From: Eurosta solidaginis
Taxonomy: Eukaryota; Arthropoda; Insecta; Diptera; Tephritidae
Assembly: GCF_040869045.1 (NCBI RefSeq)
Contig: NC_090319.1
Location: 172,148,645 to 172,212,644 of the forward strand
Direction of reading: 5' to 3'
Length of the DNA stretch: 64,000 bases
Shown here in pieces: positions 41,490-53,876 of the stretch (positions are counted from its first letter, which is position 1; each line of letters opens with the position of its first letter). Both the position numbers and the translations under genes were made by a program. The notes under the pieces are model-generated. The model was not told the DNA's origin and ran no database searches. It was given only the letters and a program-made list of their open reading frames with translations.

Positions 41490-44285
41490 CGAATACCAGA
41501 GGAGCTAAGTTGTATATATTTAAATATTAGTAGTATCGTCGCCAATAAAGCTGAACTAGAGCGTCTGATAGATGTACATAAACCACATTTAATATTTTGT
41601 TCGGAGACTTGTTCGATTGAAGAAATAACGAATCAAGAGCTACAGATACAAACATATAAACTTGTACGGTGCGATTCCCACAGCAGGCACACAGGCGGTG
41701 TGCTAATATATATAAATGAAACAATTGAATACTCAATAAGTTACAACAGAACATTAAACAAGAACATCTGGTGTATTATACTAAAAGTTAAAAATATTTT
41801 CCCCCAATATCAAATAGCTCTGATATATCACTCACCGAGCTCAAGTGATGCAGAATTTATAACGTACTTATACGACATTTTAAATAATAACTGCGTAACA
41901 CAGGATAATATTATCTTCGTGGGCGATTTCAATATAAACCTTTACAAGAGCACAACTTATAGTAAACAGTTAGTTGACTTATTTCGATTCTTTGCTATGG
42001 AGCAAAAAATAGATTTTTATACACGAAAGGGCGATAAGACAGATACATTGATCGACTTGTTATTTACAGATAGTAGCTCTATATCATGTTTAAAATTAGA
42101 AGAGTTTCAGATTTCAGATCATGAAACGATTAAATTCAAAATCAAATTACATAAGTTATTTCAGATGAGAACGAAGAGAACAATAATTTCCTGGGAAAAT
42201 TATACAAGCGACAGCCTTGTTGATGAATTACGCCAGCTTAACTACACTGACTTTGAAAATCTGAGTATCGAAAATAAGGCAACATTCCTATATAATACGC
42301 TATCAAGCGCAGTGACCACCCTGACATACTCTAAAGAAGTCAGTGTCAAACTTATGAACAAGTGGTATGATTTTGAGCTGGCTAACTTAAATAAACGTAA
42401 GCTAAATCTTTACAAGATCAGCCTATCCACTGGAGAATGGAGTGAATATTATAGTGCGAAACGCCAATATAAACGGCTAATTAAGATAAAAAAGCCAAGT
42501 ACATGGAAAACAAAATCAACCATAGTGCTGGTGATAGTAAGGTCATGTGGAAAAACTTGAGAAATTCCATAAGCATGGCTAAAGAAAATAATGGTACTAA
42601 AAAAATTAAAATAAACGACCAACTCTACACAGAGGAAAATGAAATAGCGCAGTCTTTGAACGACTATTTCATTGATAGTATATTGGAGATTAGCATCAAT
42701 ATTCCTACTTCTTTTAGTAATGAAGGTACTATAGATGAGCAAAATGGCCCTAATGTTTTTAAGTTTCAGAAAGTATCCACTTCAGAGATAGTTGATATAG
42801 TAAGTAAGTTTAAAAATAAAATTGGAGGGAAGAAACTTGTGTCGGAAGGAGTCGTTAAATACTCCATAACGTATACAGGTTTCTTCTATTCTCAACTTGT
42901 TAATGAGAGCTTAGATAAAGGTCTCGTTCCTAGTTTATGGAAATCTTCTATAGTTGTGCCATTAGAAAAAGTTAAAAATACCATCAAAGCTGAGGAGATA
43001 AGACCTATTAACACGTTACAATGTGATGAAAAGATTTTGGAAACAGTGGTAAAAAATCAGCTGGTAAAATATTTTGAAGATAATGTAATTATTATACCTC
43101 AACAATCTGGTTTTCGAAAGAAACATTCATGTGAAAGTGCTTTGAATTTGGTTGTAGCTAACTGGAAAGAAGACTTAAGCAGGAAAAAATACATATTAGC
43201 TGTGTTTTTGGATTTAAAGCGTGCATTCGAGACGATCGACCAAAACTTAATGCTGAAAAAGCTTTCTTGCATTGGCGTTTCTGGTATAGAACTAAAATGG
43301 TTTCAATACTTCCTAATTAACAGATACCAAAGAACAGTGATTGGAACGTCCGTATCGGATAAAAGGGAGGTACCTGTTGGTCTACCTCAAGGGTCTGTGC
43401 TGGCACCCATACTGTTCAATATATATATTAATGATATAACTAGCTCCATTAAGCACTGTGAAATAAAATTGTTTGCTGATGATAAGTGGGAACAATATTA
43501 CTGAAATATATGCTAAGCTGCAAGAAGATCTTAACAGCGTATATGGTTGGTTATGCGTAAACAGACTAAAAGTGAATGTCAATAAAACGAAATTTATGGT
43601 TATATCTAGACGCAATTTTCAAAACAGTGAGCTACAAAACTTAAATATAAATAACGAACTAATTGAAAAAGTCAGCACCTTAAAATACTTGGGAATAAAA
43701 ATAGATGATAAGCTGAATTTCAACGAGCACGTGGATTATACGGTAGGAAAAATAGCGATAAAGTTATATTTTACACAACGAACCTGCAAATATTTAAATA
43801 GAAGGTATAAAATCATCGTCTACAGGTCTATAATCGAACCTCATTTTATTTATTGCCCAACTATATTTTTCATCTTGCGAGATAGTCAGATATACAAGCT
43901 ACAAAAGCAACAGAACCGCGCTATGAGATTCATTCTCAAAAAACGGTATGACACACCTATCAGAGACATGCTATGCTCTCTTAATTGGCTTAGCATTAGA
44001 CAGCAACTTTTTTATTATACCATAAAATTTATTAAAAACATAATAGAAGGAACTTTGCCTGCGTATTTGAGGACGAATATAAAATATGTAAAAGATATAC
44101 ACTCTGTAAATACTCGTAATAAAAATGATTTTAATCTGCCGGCTTATAAAACTGAAGCAGACAAATGTAATCTGTATTATAAAGGTCTTAAATCCTATAA
44201 TGAACTACCGAATGATATTAAATCATGTCATTCCAATAAATTTAAAAAAAAATTGTACAATTATTGCAGAACACTACCAATTTAG
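41490..44285 (+). pseudogene. LINE ORF2: endonuclease and reverse transcriptase, broken
   Basis: The apurinic-like endonuclease part is in one frame (41490-42560): SETCS, GGVLIYIN, IIFVGDFNINLY, DTLIDLLFT and ISDHETI. A slip near 42500 moves to the RT frame (42503-43504) with FLDLKRAFETID, GLPQGSVLAPILFNIYINDI and the catalytic LFADD. A deletion just after FADD (~43485) shifts again to 43473-44285 with VNVNKTKFMVISRR, LKYLGIKIDDKLNF and LNWLSIRQQLFYY, ending at a stop at 44285. Motif order is that of an APE-type LINE. Two frame breaks make it inactive; otherwise well preserved. Confidence 0.85.
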
Positions 44286-44679
44286 TGCTGGACAGGCGGA
44301 CTTCCATAGCATCGATAGAAGTGCAGCGAAACTATACTCTATATTGCTATGTAGCGCCAAGACTTCCAAGCTCTTGTACGCATACAAAAAAGGTTGCCGA
44401 AGCACATACTGAAGCGCATCACTCGATTAACTCAGTGCATCGCCGTGCAGATGTTGCCTTCGCGCTTTACTAACATGCGTAAAATGCCTACATACTACAC
44501 AAGCACAACGCTTTGTTCGCATGATCTGGAAGTCTCCCATCCATAGTACTCCAAGGTAGGACATAGATGTAACTATTCTAGATTGCATAGTCCAGAAGAC
44601 AATTATAAACATGTAAAATAGATTTAAGTTAGGCTTAGGAAAGCCGTAATAAATAAATACATTACATTACATTACAAAT

Positions 44680-45030
44680 CAGCAAAAGTTTGAAAATCGT
44701 GGCACCTTATATAAAATCCAACCCTTTGTAATACAGCCTTACAGCCTACTGAAGAGCAATTCATTGAAAGGTAATCTGAGTTGCAATAGCTTATGATTTT
44801 GTTAAAACAAAATGATATGCCTCAAATATTTCTCTAGACATCAGGTAGGCTGCATGAATAATTGTAAAATTGGTTATTTTTAAAGAAATTTGGTGGTCAA
44901 ATTAATGGAGGGTTTGTTTTACCAAAGATATTACCCCTAAAATGATGGGTAATTCTATACGACAGCATACCACTTAATAATTCGAAAAGTGTCAAAAGAC
45001 GCATTTCCACCCATGAGAGCGAGTCTTTGG
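44680..45030. other. Spacer, no gene seen
   Basis: AT-rich sequence between the LINE tail and the repeat block at 45031. Nothing recognised. Confidence 0.4.
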
Positions 45031-45568
45031 ATAATGGTCTAGTTGAGGGGTCGACTGCTAATACGCTACCAAAAATAACGAGAGAGGTGTCAAAAGGCGC
45101 GTATTAATCTCGAGAACGATAATCCGAAGGCGGGAAAGAAAAATTTTTTTCTCTGTCCAGAGATATTTGCAGTTGAAGTTGGTGGTTTTCATGTGGTTGT
45201 TGTTGTGTTTGTACCCACAAAAAAAATTATGCATCACCGTGGCGGTAGCCGCTGTTATACCACACACCCGGACTTGGCATGGCGTAGCCCAGGGTTATTT
45301 TTTATAAGCGCAGAAAGGTGTTCTGCGCAAAAATACGGGGTAATAGTCCAGTTGAGGGGTCGATTGTTAATACGCTACCAAAAATATCGAGAGAGGTGTC
45401 AAACGACGCGCCTTGACATCGGTATTAATAATCCGAAGGCGGAAAACAAAAATTTTAAAGCGTTCAAAAGATATTAACGAAAAACCGAAAAAAGACCCGC
45501 GGGTACCTCCGAAGCCGGGGGTCGGGTCCATAGTATTTTTGTGCAGAACACGTTTCTGCGTGGGCGGC
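45031..45568. repeat. Composite repeat with internal direct and inverted repeats
   Basis: A ~115-bp block (AGTTGAGGGGTCGACTGCTA ... AATCCGAAGGCGGGAA) at 45041-45148 recurs at 45351-45458 in the same orientation with ~10% change. CGCAGAAAGGTGTTCTGCGC (from 45308) is inverted at 45532-45560. The GC-rich end (CCGAAGCCGGGGGTCGGG, 45510-45530) is unlike the surroundings. I recall similar blocks as interspersed repeats in tephritids. Its right edge coincides with the start of duplication copy B. Confidence 0.6.
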
Positions 45569-45933
45569 CGTTATATTTTTGGTTATAATAAATGTTTAAC
45601 GTTCTTATTTTAACAAATTTAAAGTCTTAATTCGATTTCAAAAACTTAACTTTTAATTTTCCTCTAAGTTTAGATTTTCTGTTCTACAACTTCTCCATCC
45701 ACGACCGGTCATTTCAAATGTCCAAAACGAATACGATCGGGCTCGTTTTCAACCCACTCTGAGTTACCATTTTTTCAATTGATGAATGCAATTGGCACTG
45801 CTGTTCAGCAACAGTTGCTCTGTCAGTTTCACTCAGTGGTGTGTTTTTTGCGTAAAGGCTGGGTAACGCAGTGCGGTTATAATAAATTATATCTTTTAAT
45901 AATCTTGCGAATCTGGAAGAATTGGTTCCACCC

Positions 45934-46588
45934 GAAAATGAAATGACGAAAATGAAATCGAAGGTGTAGAGTCCGTTGTTTATCTTGGTAGTATTGTCTC
46001 AAATAAGAGCGGTGCAGATGAGGACGTTCAGTCTCGCATAAACAAAGCAAGAATGGTTTTTGGGCAACTGGCAAACGTGTGGAGGTCCAGCCAAATATCT
46101 TTAAAAACGAAGCTTCGACTGTTTAATTCGAATGTTAAATCAGTACTGTTTTATGCTTGCGAGACGTGGAAAAGCTCAATTTCAATTCAGAAACGTCTAC
46201 AAGTTTTTATTAATAAATGTCTGCGCCGAATCCTGAAAATTCGATGGCCGGAAAGAATTTCAAATGACGACTTATGGTCTAGAACAAATCAACCTAAGGC
46301 TACCACAGAAATAACCAAGCGTAAATGGTCGTGGATTGGTCACATTCTCAGAAGACCTCCAGTAAATATAGCCAGACAAGCTTTGCGATGGAATCCACAA
46401 GGAAGCCGACGACCTGGTGCACCTGCGAAAACTTGGCGCAGAACTGTGGATAAAGAACTCGAAGACGCAGGATATACGTGGAATGACATCACAAGAACTG
46501 CACCTAACAGAATAAGATTTAAGTCGGTGGTCGAGGCCCTATGCTCCAATAGGAGTTGAGGAGGAGGATGATGATGATGATGATGATG
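45934..46588 (+). mobile_element. RTE-like LINE 3' fragment
   Basis: Inserted in copy B exactly between CCACCC and AATATTTTGCTC, which are adjacent in copy A (37134-37152). It encodes GVESVVYLGSIVSNKSGADE, VLFYACETWK, FINKCLRRILKIRWPERI, KRKWSWIGHILRRP, RWNPQGSRRPGAPAKTWRR and a stop at 46559, then a GATGATGAT tail. This is the C-terminal region of an RTE-type LINE; the codons from ~45958 on are open. 5' truncated. No target duplication is evident when compared with the empty copy A site. Confidence 0.8.
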
Positions 46589-46829
46589 AATATTTTGCTC
46601 ACCGAAATTGTTAAAAAGTATCTCGAATTATAAAGTTAAATCTGTTAAAAATAGATTTTTTAACAGGAAAAATTAACAAAAAAATCACGATAAGTACCCA
46701 AAAACTCGTTGTGGTCCCGGTCTCTATCTAAATCTACTTTTCACTATGCATATATTTCTATATTTACCACTAGCTAAGCTTTTGCATCTACTTACACAAA
46801 TTGTATAATATTTTCGCAACAAAACTTAC

Positions 46830-47168
46830 GGACGGGCCTTAAGGAATTCCTTTAAAAACTTCATATTGTTGAATAATGGCCAAGTGACAATCTCTGTCGC
46901 GCCACTTCCTGATGGTGCGTCAAACTTCCTCAATTCACGAGAATACTTTTCTCACAACGGCTGCCAACGTTTGGAGCACCTCTATAAATACCACATTACT
47001 AATCTAGGAAAAACTCACAAATACATTTTACTTACCGGTTGCTCCTAAATCGTGGGCCACTTGTGTCCAAGCTGCCTCCTTTTTTTCTGGCAATCTATAT
47101 CACAGTAAGGCTTTATTATAAAGCACCTCATGTCGTCGAACACAATCAATTAATTCCTCGTCAAACAT
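46830..47168 (-). pseudogene. MADF-domain gene, copy B exons
   Basis: Minus strand counterpart of 37387-37725. Exon 1 (47168-47036) is open, with the same start. Exon 2 (~46982-46830) has RCSKRWQPL, a TGA stop where copy A has Arg, then EKYSREL..., IVTWPLFNNMKFLKEFLKAR and a donor. The two copies thus carry different nonsense changes, each intact at the other's lesion. No downstream exon is present in this copy. Confidence 0.7.
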
Positions 47169-47426
47169 TTTTTTTTCAAAATCACTAGAAATCCTCCACG
47201 TCTGCTTATGGCAAATAGTTAACTAAAAACCTAGAAGAGAGTCCATATATTCAAAGTTATTGTTTAGACTAGAAGGAAAGTAAAAAAACAAAAAAAGAAG
47301 AAATCGCTGGCTGTGCAGTTTCGAAAATCGAAAAAAATCTGGAAGTAATTAAATAATTAAATAAATGTTCAGACTTTAAAACAAGAAACAATATAGATAA
47401 TAATACGCGTAAACAAGGCCAGTTTA

Positions 47427-48041
47427 GTGCCAAAATTAGGTGTCACCAGTTCAGCAAGCTATTCACAACGTAGCCGTTCAAAAAATCTTGATAGCGTTTT
47501 TAAAGAAGTCAAAACGAAAGCGCGCGAAAAAGATGAGTCTAATTTTCTTGGTGGCGAATGCGGGCCAAATTGGGAATTATTAGCACCTAGAGGAAATCGT
47601 TTTTATTTTCCTGGAGTCACTTGTTGATTTTGATGGCAAGGATACAAAACAAAGTGCAATGCTGGTATTCACGGTCCGTGAGTGTTCATCTTTAATCAGA
47701 AAATCCCTGCATGAATTTTCCCAACACCTGAAGTAGTATCAAGTGAGAAATTAGCTTTGCTGACTTTGCGCTTTTCAGGCGATAATGAGCAGGGCGCAAG
47801 ACACTTTACTTTATGAATCCTTTTAGTGGCAAACCATTTTATTCTTTATAAGGTGGATGATCGCTTCAAAAAGAATCACTATACGGTCATTAGTACTGAG
47901 GATGGGGAAGCAATTTTTTCTGGCGCCATATGCACTAATTCCCCATGTGATTATTTACAAATTAAATCTTTAATTAATGAACAGGGCTTGCAGAGAAAAA
48001 ACAGACATTATATTTATGAATCCAAAATTGTTAATAGTTAA
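47427..48041 (+). pseudogene. Unrecognised gene-like fragment, copy B
   Basis: Counterpart of 38060-38755. It has PKLGVTSSASYSQRSRSKNL, KTKAREKDESNFLGGECGPN and, at 47826-48041, FKKNHYTVISTEDGEAIFSG with IKSLINEQGLQRKNRHYIYE. Here the last part is one open frame of 71 codons. Family not recognised. Confidence 0.4.
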
Positions 48042-48264
48042 ATTACAGAAACATATTTTATATTTGTTTTAGTTCAAAGCTTATTTTTACCTTTTTCTTT
48101 CGAATTCACTTGTTTTCCCGCTTTTTCAAAATATCAAATGACACATGTAAAAAATAAAATGACAACCGATACGGCAAGTGACATAAAAATCAAAATTCAA
48201 CAGACTTCTATGTCGTGCGCCATGTAGCCATGCGTTGAGTAATCGATTACATGTTCATCGCATT

Positions 48265-48658
48265 TGTTTAGGCCAACAGCCCAAACTCTAAAACATATTG
48301 GGTCGCCCTCGCATTCGCTTTATATTTCTTAACAGAGCCAGTCGAACCGTTTATGTTAACTATGCAAATAAACATCGCAGGAATAAATAAACAGTTCGAC
48401 TGGCAAGCGGGCTTAACAAATTCTGTTATTTCCTTCTTGGATTTTTTAACATCATCGTGTACGGACGTATCCCACCAGCGATTCCAGAATCATCAAAAAA
48501 AGGTAATCTAAAAATATATGTATTATTTAAATACTGTCCTTAATCTTTAGTTCAAATAAAGATACTATATTTAAATTAAAATACTAATACCACTTTTTTC
48601 CTTTTTTTGCACTATATCTTGACCGGCACCATCCCTGAGCTGTGGCCCGGCCAAGACA
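48265..48658 (+). repeat. BEL-2 5' LTR
   Basis: TGTTTAGGCCAACAGCCC ... CGGCCAAGACA. Nearly identical to 57537-57925, differing by a few bases in an AT-rich stretch (48525-48535). Carries donor-like CAAAAAAAGGTAATC (48496-48510). Confidence 0.95.
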
Positions 48659-48659
48659 T

Positions 48660-48674
48660 TGGTCCTTAAACCGT
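48660..48674 (+). promoter_or_regulatory. BEL-2 primer-binding site
   Basis: TGGTCCTTAAACCGT one base after the LTR. It shares TGGTCCTT with BEL-1 at the same spacing, but then diverges from the tRNA-Tyr-like match. Confidence 0.45.
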
Positions 48675-48849
48675 TTTTTCATCCAGCGACCATTTTGTGA
48701 ACCACATCAATTCCACTGTTTATATATTATTAAAGAAGCGGATTTTGCGAACCAACAACTCACAGTGTTTAAATATTATATTGCGTGCCAACAGCAGCGG
48801 ATTTTCATTTTTGCGAGGATCAACACGTCATTTTTCCTTTCACTTCAGG

Positions 48850-49610
48850 GTCCTTCTTGGCTCCAAGAAGAGAAGGAAAAGTGGCCAACGCAAAATTTGG
48901 ATTTTAATACGAATATTGAAGAAAAACGCGTGCAAGTACATGCAACCGCAATTTCAAGCAATATTAATGATATTCTCGATAGGTTTTCAAATCTTTCTAG
49001 GACTTTAAGAGTTATATCATATATACTCAGGTTTTTTCATAGAACGCATCCTAAAAATAAACATTGTAGTCAACCTGAATCTTATTTAATTTCCTCAGAT
49101 GAAATTAAAGCAACAACAACCCGTTTAATAAAACTTGCTCAGAAGCAATATTACGGATCAGAAATTTCAAGCTTGCAATCTAAAACACCAATTGGATCTA
49201 AAAGCGAAATACTGTCTCTCACCCCATATCTTGATGAAGACGAAGTAGTGAAAACGGGTGGACGACTTGGTGCATCCAAAGATACTACCGAATCTGAACG
49301 CCATCCCATAATACTTCGGTACAATTGTAGGTTTACACGTCTGTATGTTCAGTTTGTCCATGAAATGTCTCTCCATGGTGAAAACCAATTAATGCTGCGT
49401 ATCATTAGAACTCAATACTGGATTCCAAAAGTTAAAACCATGATACGATCCGTAATTCATAATTGTAAGATCTGCACGATCTTCAAGAAACGATCTCAAA
49501 ATCAGCTCATGGGAATTCTACCCCAAGAACGCACCACCTTTTCGCGTGCATTTACCAATACAGGGGTAGATTTCGCAGGGCCTTTCGATATTAAGAGTTA
49601 CCGTGGGCGC
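48850..49610 (+). pseudogene. BEL-2 pol piece 1, 5'-truncated
   Basis: The leader changes at 48849/48850 (CACTTCAG then GGTCCTTC) straight into integrase-proximal pol sequence: GPSWLQEEKEKWPTQNLDFN ... NCKICTIFKKR ... [20 protein letters not shown]. It then jumps at 49611 to the beginning of the next repeat unit. It is the same sequence as 50536-51296 with a few substitutions. RT, RNase H and the rest of integrase are absent. The open frame runs back to 48642 only by chance. Confidence 0.85.
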
Positions 49611-51296
49611 AATTTATCAATCTAAAACGATGATGCTTCCCGAAACTTCAGAGCCCAAGCGCTCACTCTCAATAAGATCGGACGAAAATGGACTTCAAAT
49701 TCCAGTGAAATATTACAGGGTATTCCCAAAGCTCATCTACTGAGCGAATATTTCTTAGAATTTGAAGATTCAAGTAGGTTAAAGGCGCTCGGTATTAGGT
49801 GGAATGCTCATTCCGATCAGTTTTACTTCATAGCAAAACCTATAGAAGAAAACACCGAGCCCACAAAAAGAGCGATACTATCTACTATCGCAAAACTCTT
49901 TGATCCATTAGGGTGGCTAGCTCCAACAATTATCGTGGCAAAAATGATTATGCAAAATATCTGGTTAGAGGGTACTGGCTGGGATGAAACAGTTTCGTCT
50001 TCAACATTAGACAGGTGGAAAAATTTTACCAATACGTACAAGGAGATCGACAAAATACGAATACCGCGATGGGTAGCCTTTTCTCCAACAGAAAAGGTCG
50101 AAATCCACGGATTCTGCGACGCCTCCGAGAAAGCGTATGGTGCAGCTGTGTATTTAAGAGTGGAAACCAACGACGGCATATTTGTGAATCTGCTTTTGGC
50201 AAAAACAAGGGTAGCTCCAGTCAAAACCACCTCACTTCCTCGACTGGAACTTTGCGGAGCTGTATTATTAGCGGAGATAACCGAATCTATCTGCGCTAAC
50301 CTTGAATTAGGTCAACAAAACATTCACCTGTGGACAGATTCGACAATCGTGCTGGCTTGGATACGAAAACCTCCGTGCTCATGGTCAACTTTCGTTGCGC
50401 ATCGAATTACAAAAATCATCGACAAAGTTGGAAGTTCATCATGGTATCACGTGGATTCAGGTACAAACCCAGCAGATTTAGCCAGTAGAGGAATACTAGC
50501 CGAGGATTTAGTCAACAATTCTCTGTGGTGGCAGGGTCCTTCTTGGCTCCAAGAAGAGAAGGAAAAGTGGCCAACACAAAATTTAGATTTTAATACGAAT
50601 ATTGAAGAAAAACGCGTGCAAGTACATGCAACCGCAATTTCAAGCAATATTAATGATATTCTCGATAGGTTTTCAAATCTTTCTAGGGCTTTAAGAGTTA
50701 TATCATATATACTCAGGTTTTTTCATAGAACGCATCCTAAAAATAAACATTGTAGTCAACCTGAATCTTATTTAATTTCCTCAGATGAAATTAAAGCAAC
50801 AACAACCCGTTTAATAAAACTTGCTCAGAAGCAATATTACGGATCAGAAATTTCAAGCTTGCAATCTAAAACACCAATTGGATCTAAAAGCGAAATACTG
50901 TCTCTCACCTCATATCTTGATGAAGACGAAGTTGTGAAAACGGGTGGACGACTTGGTGCATCCAAAGATACTACCGAATCTGAACGCCATCCCATAATAC
51001 TTCCGTACAATTGTAGGTTTACACGTCTGTATGTTCAGTTTGTCCATGAAATGTCTCTCCATGGTGAAAACCAATTAATGCTGCGTATCATTAGAACTCA
51101 ATACTGGATTCCAAAAGTTAAAACCATGATACGATCCGTAATTCATAATTGTAAGATCTGCACGATCTTCAAGAAACGATCTCAAAATCAGCTCATGGGA
51201 ATTCTACCCCAAGAACGCACCACCTTTTCGCGTGCATTTACCAATACAGGGGTAGATTTCGCAGGGCCTTTCGATATTAAGAGTTACCGTGGGCGC
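49611..51296 (+). repeat. BEL-2 1,686-bp pol repeat, unit 1
   Basis: From AATTTATCAATCTAAAACGA to CCGTGGGCGC. It codes for the end of the RT region (WTSNSSEILQGIPKAHLLSE, LFDPLGWLAPTI), RNase H ([20 protein letters not shown]) and the first part of integrase to SYRGR, where it jumps back to the unit start. Coding frame open from ~49935 to 51311. Confidence 0.95.
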
Positions 51297-53876
51297 AATT
51301 TATCAATCTAAAACGATGATGCTTCCCGAAACTTCAGAGCCCAAGCGCTCACTCTCAATAAGATCGGACGAAAATGGACTTCAAATTCCAGTGAAATATT
51401 ACAGGGTATTCCCAAAGCTCATCTACTGAGCGAATATTTCTTAGAATTTGAAGATTCAAGTAGGTTAAAGGCGCTCGGTATTAGGTGGAATGCTCATTCC
51501 GATCAGTTTTACTTCATAGCAAAACCTATAGAAGAAAACACCGAGCCCACAAAAAGAGCGATACTATCTACTATCGCAAAACTCTTTGATCCATTAGGGT
51601 GGCTAGCTCCAACAATTATCGTGGCAAAAATGATTATGCAAAATATCTGGTTAGAGGGTACTGGCTGGGATGAAACAGTTTCGTCTTCAACATTAGACAG
51701 GTGGAAAAATTTTACCAATACGTACAAGGAGATCGACAAAATACGAATACCGCGATGGGTAGCCTTTTCTCCAACAGAAAAGGTCGAAATCCACGGATTC
51801 TGCGACGCCTCCGAGAAAGCGTATGGTGCAGCTGTGTATTTAAGAGTGGAAACCAACGACGGCATATTTGTGAATCTGCTTTTGGCAAAAACAAGGGTAG
51901 CTCCAGTCAAAACCACCTCACTTCCTCGACTGGAACTTTGCGGAGCTGTATTATTAGCGGAGATAACCGAATCTATCTGCGCTAACCTTGATTTAGGTCA
52001 ACAAAACATTCACCTGTGGACAGATTCGACAATCGTGCTGGCTTGGATACGAAAACCTCCGTGCTCATGGTCAACTTTCGTTGCGCATCGAATTACAAAA
52101 ATCATCGACAAAGTTGGAAGTTCATCATGGTATCACGTGGATTCAGGTACAAACCCAGCAGATTTAGCCAGTAGAGGAATACTAGCCGAGGATTTAGTCA
52201 ACAATTCTCTGTGGTGGCAGGGTCCTTCTTGGCTCCAAGAAGAGAAGGAAAAGTGGCCAACACAAAATTTAGATTTTAATACGAATATTGAAGAAAAACG
52301 CGTGCAAGTACATGCAACCGCAATTTCAAGCAATATTAATGATATTCTCGATAGGTTTTCAAATCTTTCTAGGGCTTTAAGAGTTATATCATATATACTC
52401 AGGTTTTTTCATAGAACGCATCCTAAAAATAAACATTGTAGTCAACCTGAATCTTATTTAATTTCCTCAGATGAAATTAAAGCAACAACAACCCGTTTAA
52501 TAAAACTTGCTCAGAAGCAATATTACGGATCAGAAATTTCAAGCTTGCAATCTAAAACGCCAATTGGATCTAAAAGCGAAATACTGTCTCTCACCTCATA
52601 TCTTGATGAAGACGAAGTTGTGAAAACGGGTGGACGACTTGGTGCATCCAAAGATACTACCGAATCTGAACGCCATCCCATAATACTTCCGTACAATTGT
52701 AGGTTTACACGTCTGTATGTTCAGTTTGTCCATGAAATGTCTCTCCATGGTGAAAACCAATTAATGCTGCGTATCATTAGAACTCAATACTGGATTCCAA
52801 AAGTTAAAACCATGATACGATCCGTAATTCATAATTGTAAGATCTGCACGATCTTCAAGAAACGATCTCAAAATCAGCTCATGGGAATTCTACCCCAAGA
52901 ACGCACCACCTTTTCGCGTGCATTTACCAATACAGGGGTAGATTTCGCAGGGCCTTTCGATATTAAGAGTTACCGTGGGCGCGGGTGTCGTACCTCAAAG
53001 GGTTACGTTTGTCTGTTCGTTTGCTTTTCTACTAAGGCCATACATTTAGAAGCCACTAGTGATTTGAGCACTTCCTCATTTCTAGCCGCTCTTTCAAGAT
53101 TTGTAGCTAGACGAGGATGTCCAAGAAACATTTATTCGGACAATGGAACAAACTTTGTCGGTGCATCACGTGCATTAAAAACTGAATTTAAGGAATTTCT
53201 TGCCGATGCAAGAAACCAAACCCTGTCAAAATATTCCCATCAGGCATTAAATTGGCATTTCATACCAGCAGGAGCTCCACACATGGGAGGACTATGGGAA
53301 GCGGGAGTGAAAAGCTTTAAAATCCACTTCAAAAAAGTGGCCTTAAACAACAAATTCACTTTTGAGGAATTTAACACATTGTTATGTAGAATTGAGTCGT
53401 GTCTCAATTCTCGCCCTCTTAGCCCCGCTTCAAATGAACCATCTGACCTTGAGCCTCTAACACCAGGACACTTTCTGATTGGAGGACACCTATTAGCACC
53501 AGCGGAAATCAGCGTTGATGAAAATACGGCCTCAATAGTCAATCGCTGGCAGAAACGCAAGGCATTACATCAAAACTTCTGCAGAAGATGGAAATCAGAA
53601 TATCTTTCGGAACTACAGAAACGGATAAAATGGAAGCACCCTAAATCAAATATGCAAGTCGGAGATATGGTGGTTATACGGGAAGACAATCTTCCTCCCA
53701 ACGAATGGAGATTGGGGCGTGTGATAAGGTTACACCCTGGTTCAGACAACCGGGTGCGCGTTGTGGATATAAGGACTGAAAGGGGGCAAGTGACAAGACC
53801 ACTTGTCAAACTAATATTACTACCACCATATAATGCGGACACCGAAAACACGTCAGACCCAAATCTCCAGCAGTAA
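51297..53876 (+). pseudogene. BEL-2 pol, unit 2 and intact 3' part
   Basis: The second 1,686-bp unit (51297-52982) continues without a jump into the integrase core and C-terminus. An open frame of 751 codons (51621-53876) includes [17 protein letters not shown] (RNase H), IHNCKICTIFKK (Zn), D in GVDFAGPF, D in IYSDNGTNF, E in MGGLWEAGVKSF, and PNEWRLGRVIRLHPGSDNRV at the end. The integrase half is complete with its D,D,E residues; protease and RT catalytic parts are missing, so no self-sufficient polyprotein. The two units differ at few positions (for instance Glu/Asp in NLELGQQ/NLDLGQQ). Confidence 0.9.

Larger units (their letters stand above)
40108..44679 (+). mobile_element. CR1/L2-like LINE, near full length
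   Basis: ORF1 (40251-41486) and ORF2 (41490-44285, broken) are followed by a 3' UTR and a tail of ACATT/ATTAC pentamers (44656-44676) in place of poly(A). Microsatellite-like 3' tails, a CR1-type reverse transcriptase and a PHD-like finger in ORF1 fit the CR1/L2 group (Daphne/Kiri-like). The 5' boundary is a guess; the body looks complete. Confidence 0.75.

Noticed and set aside
49823..50230. Minus-strand open frames repeated at 51509-51916
   Set aside because: Antisense of the RNase H region of BEL-2, duplicated only because the DNA is.
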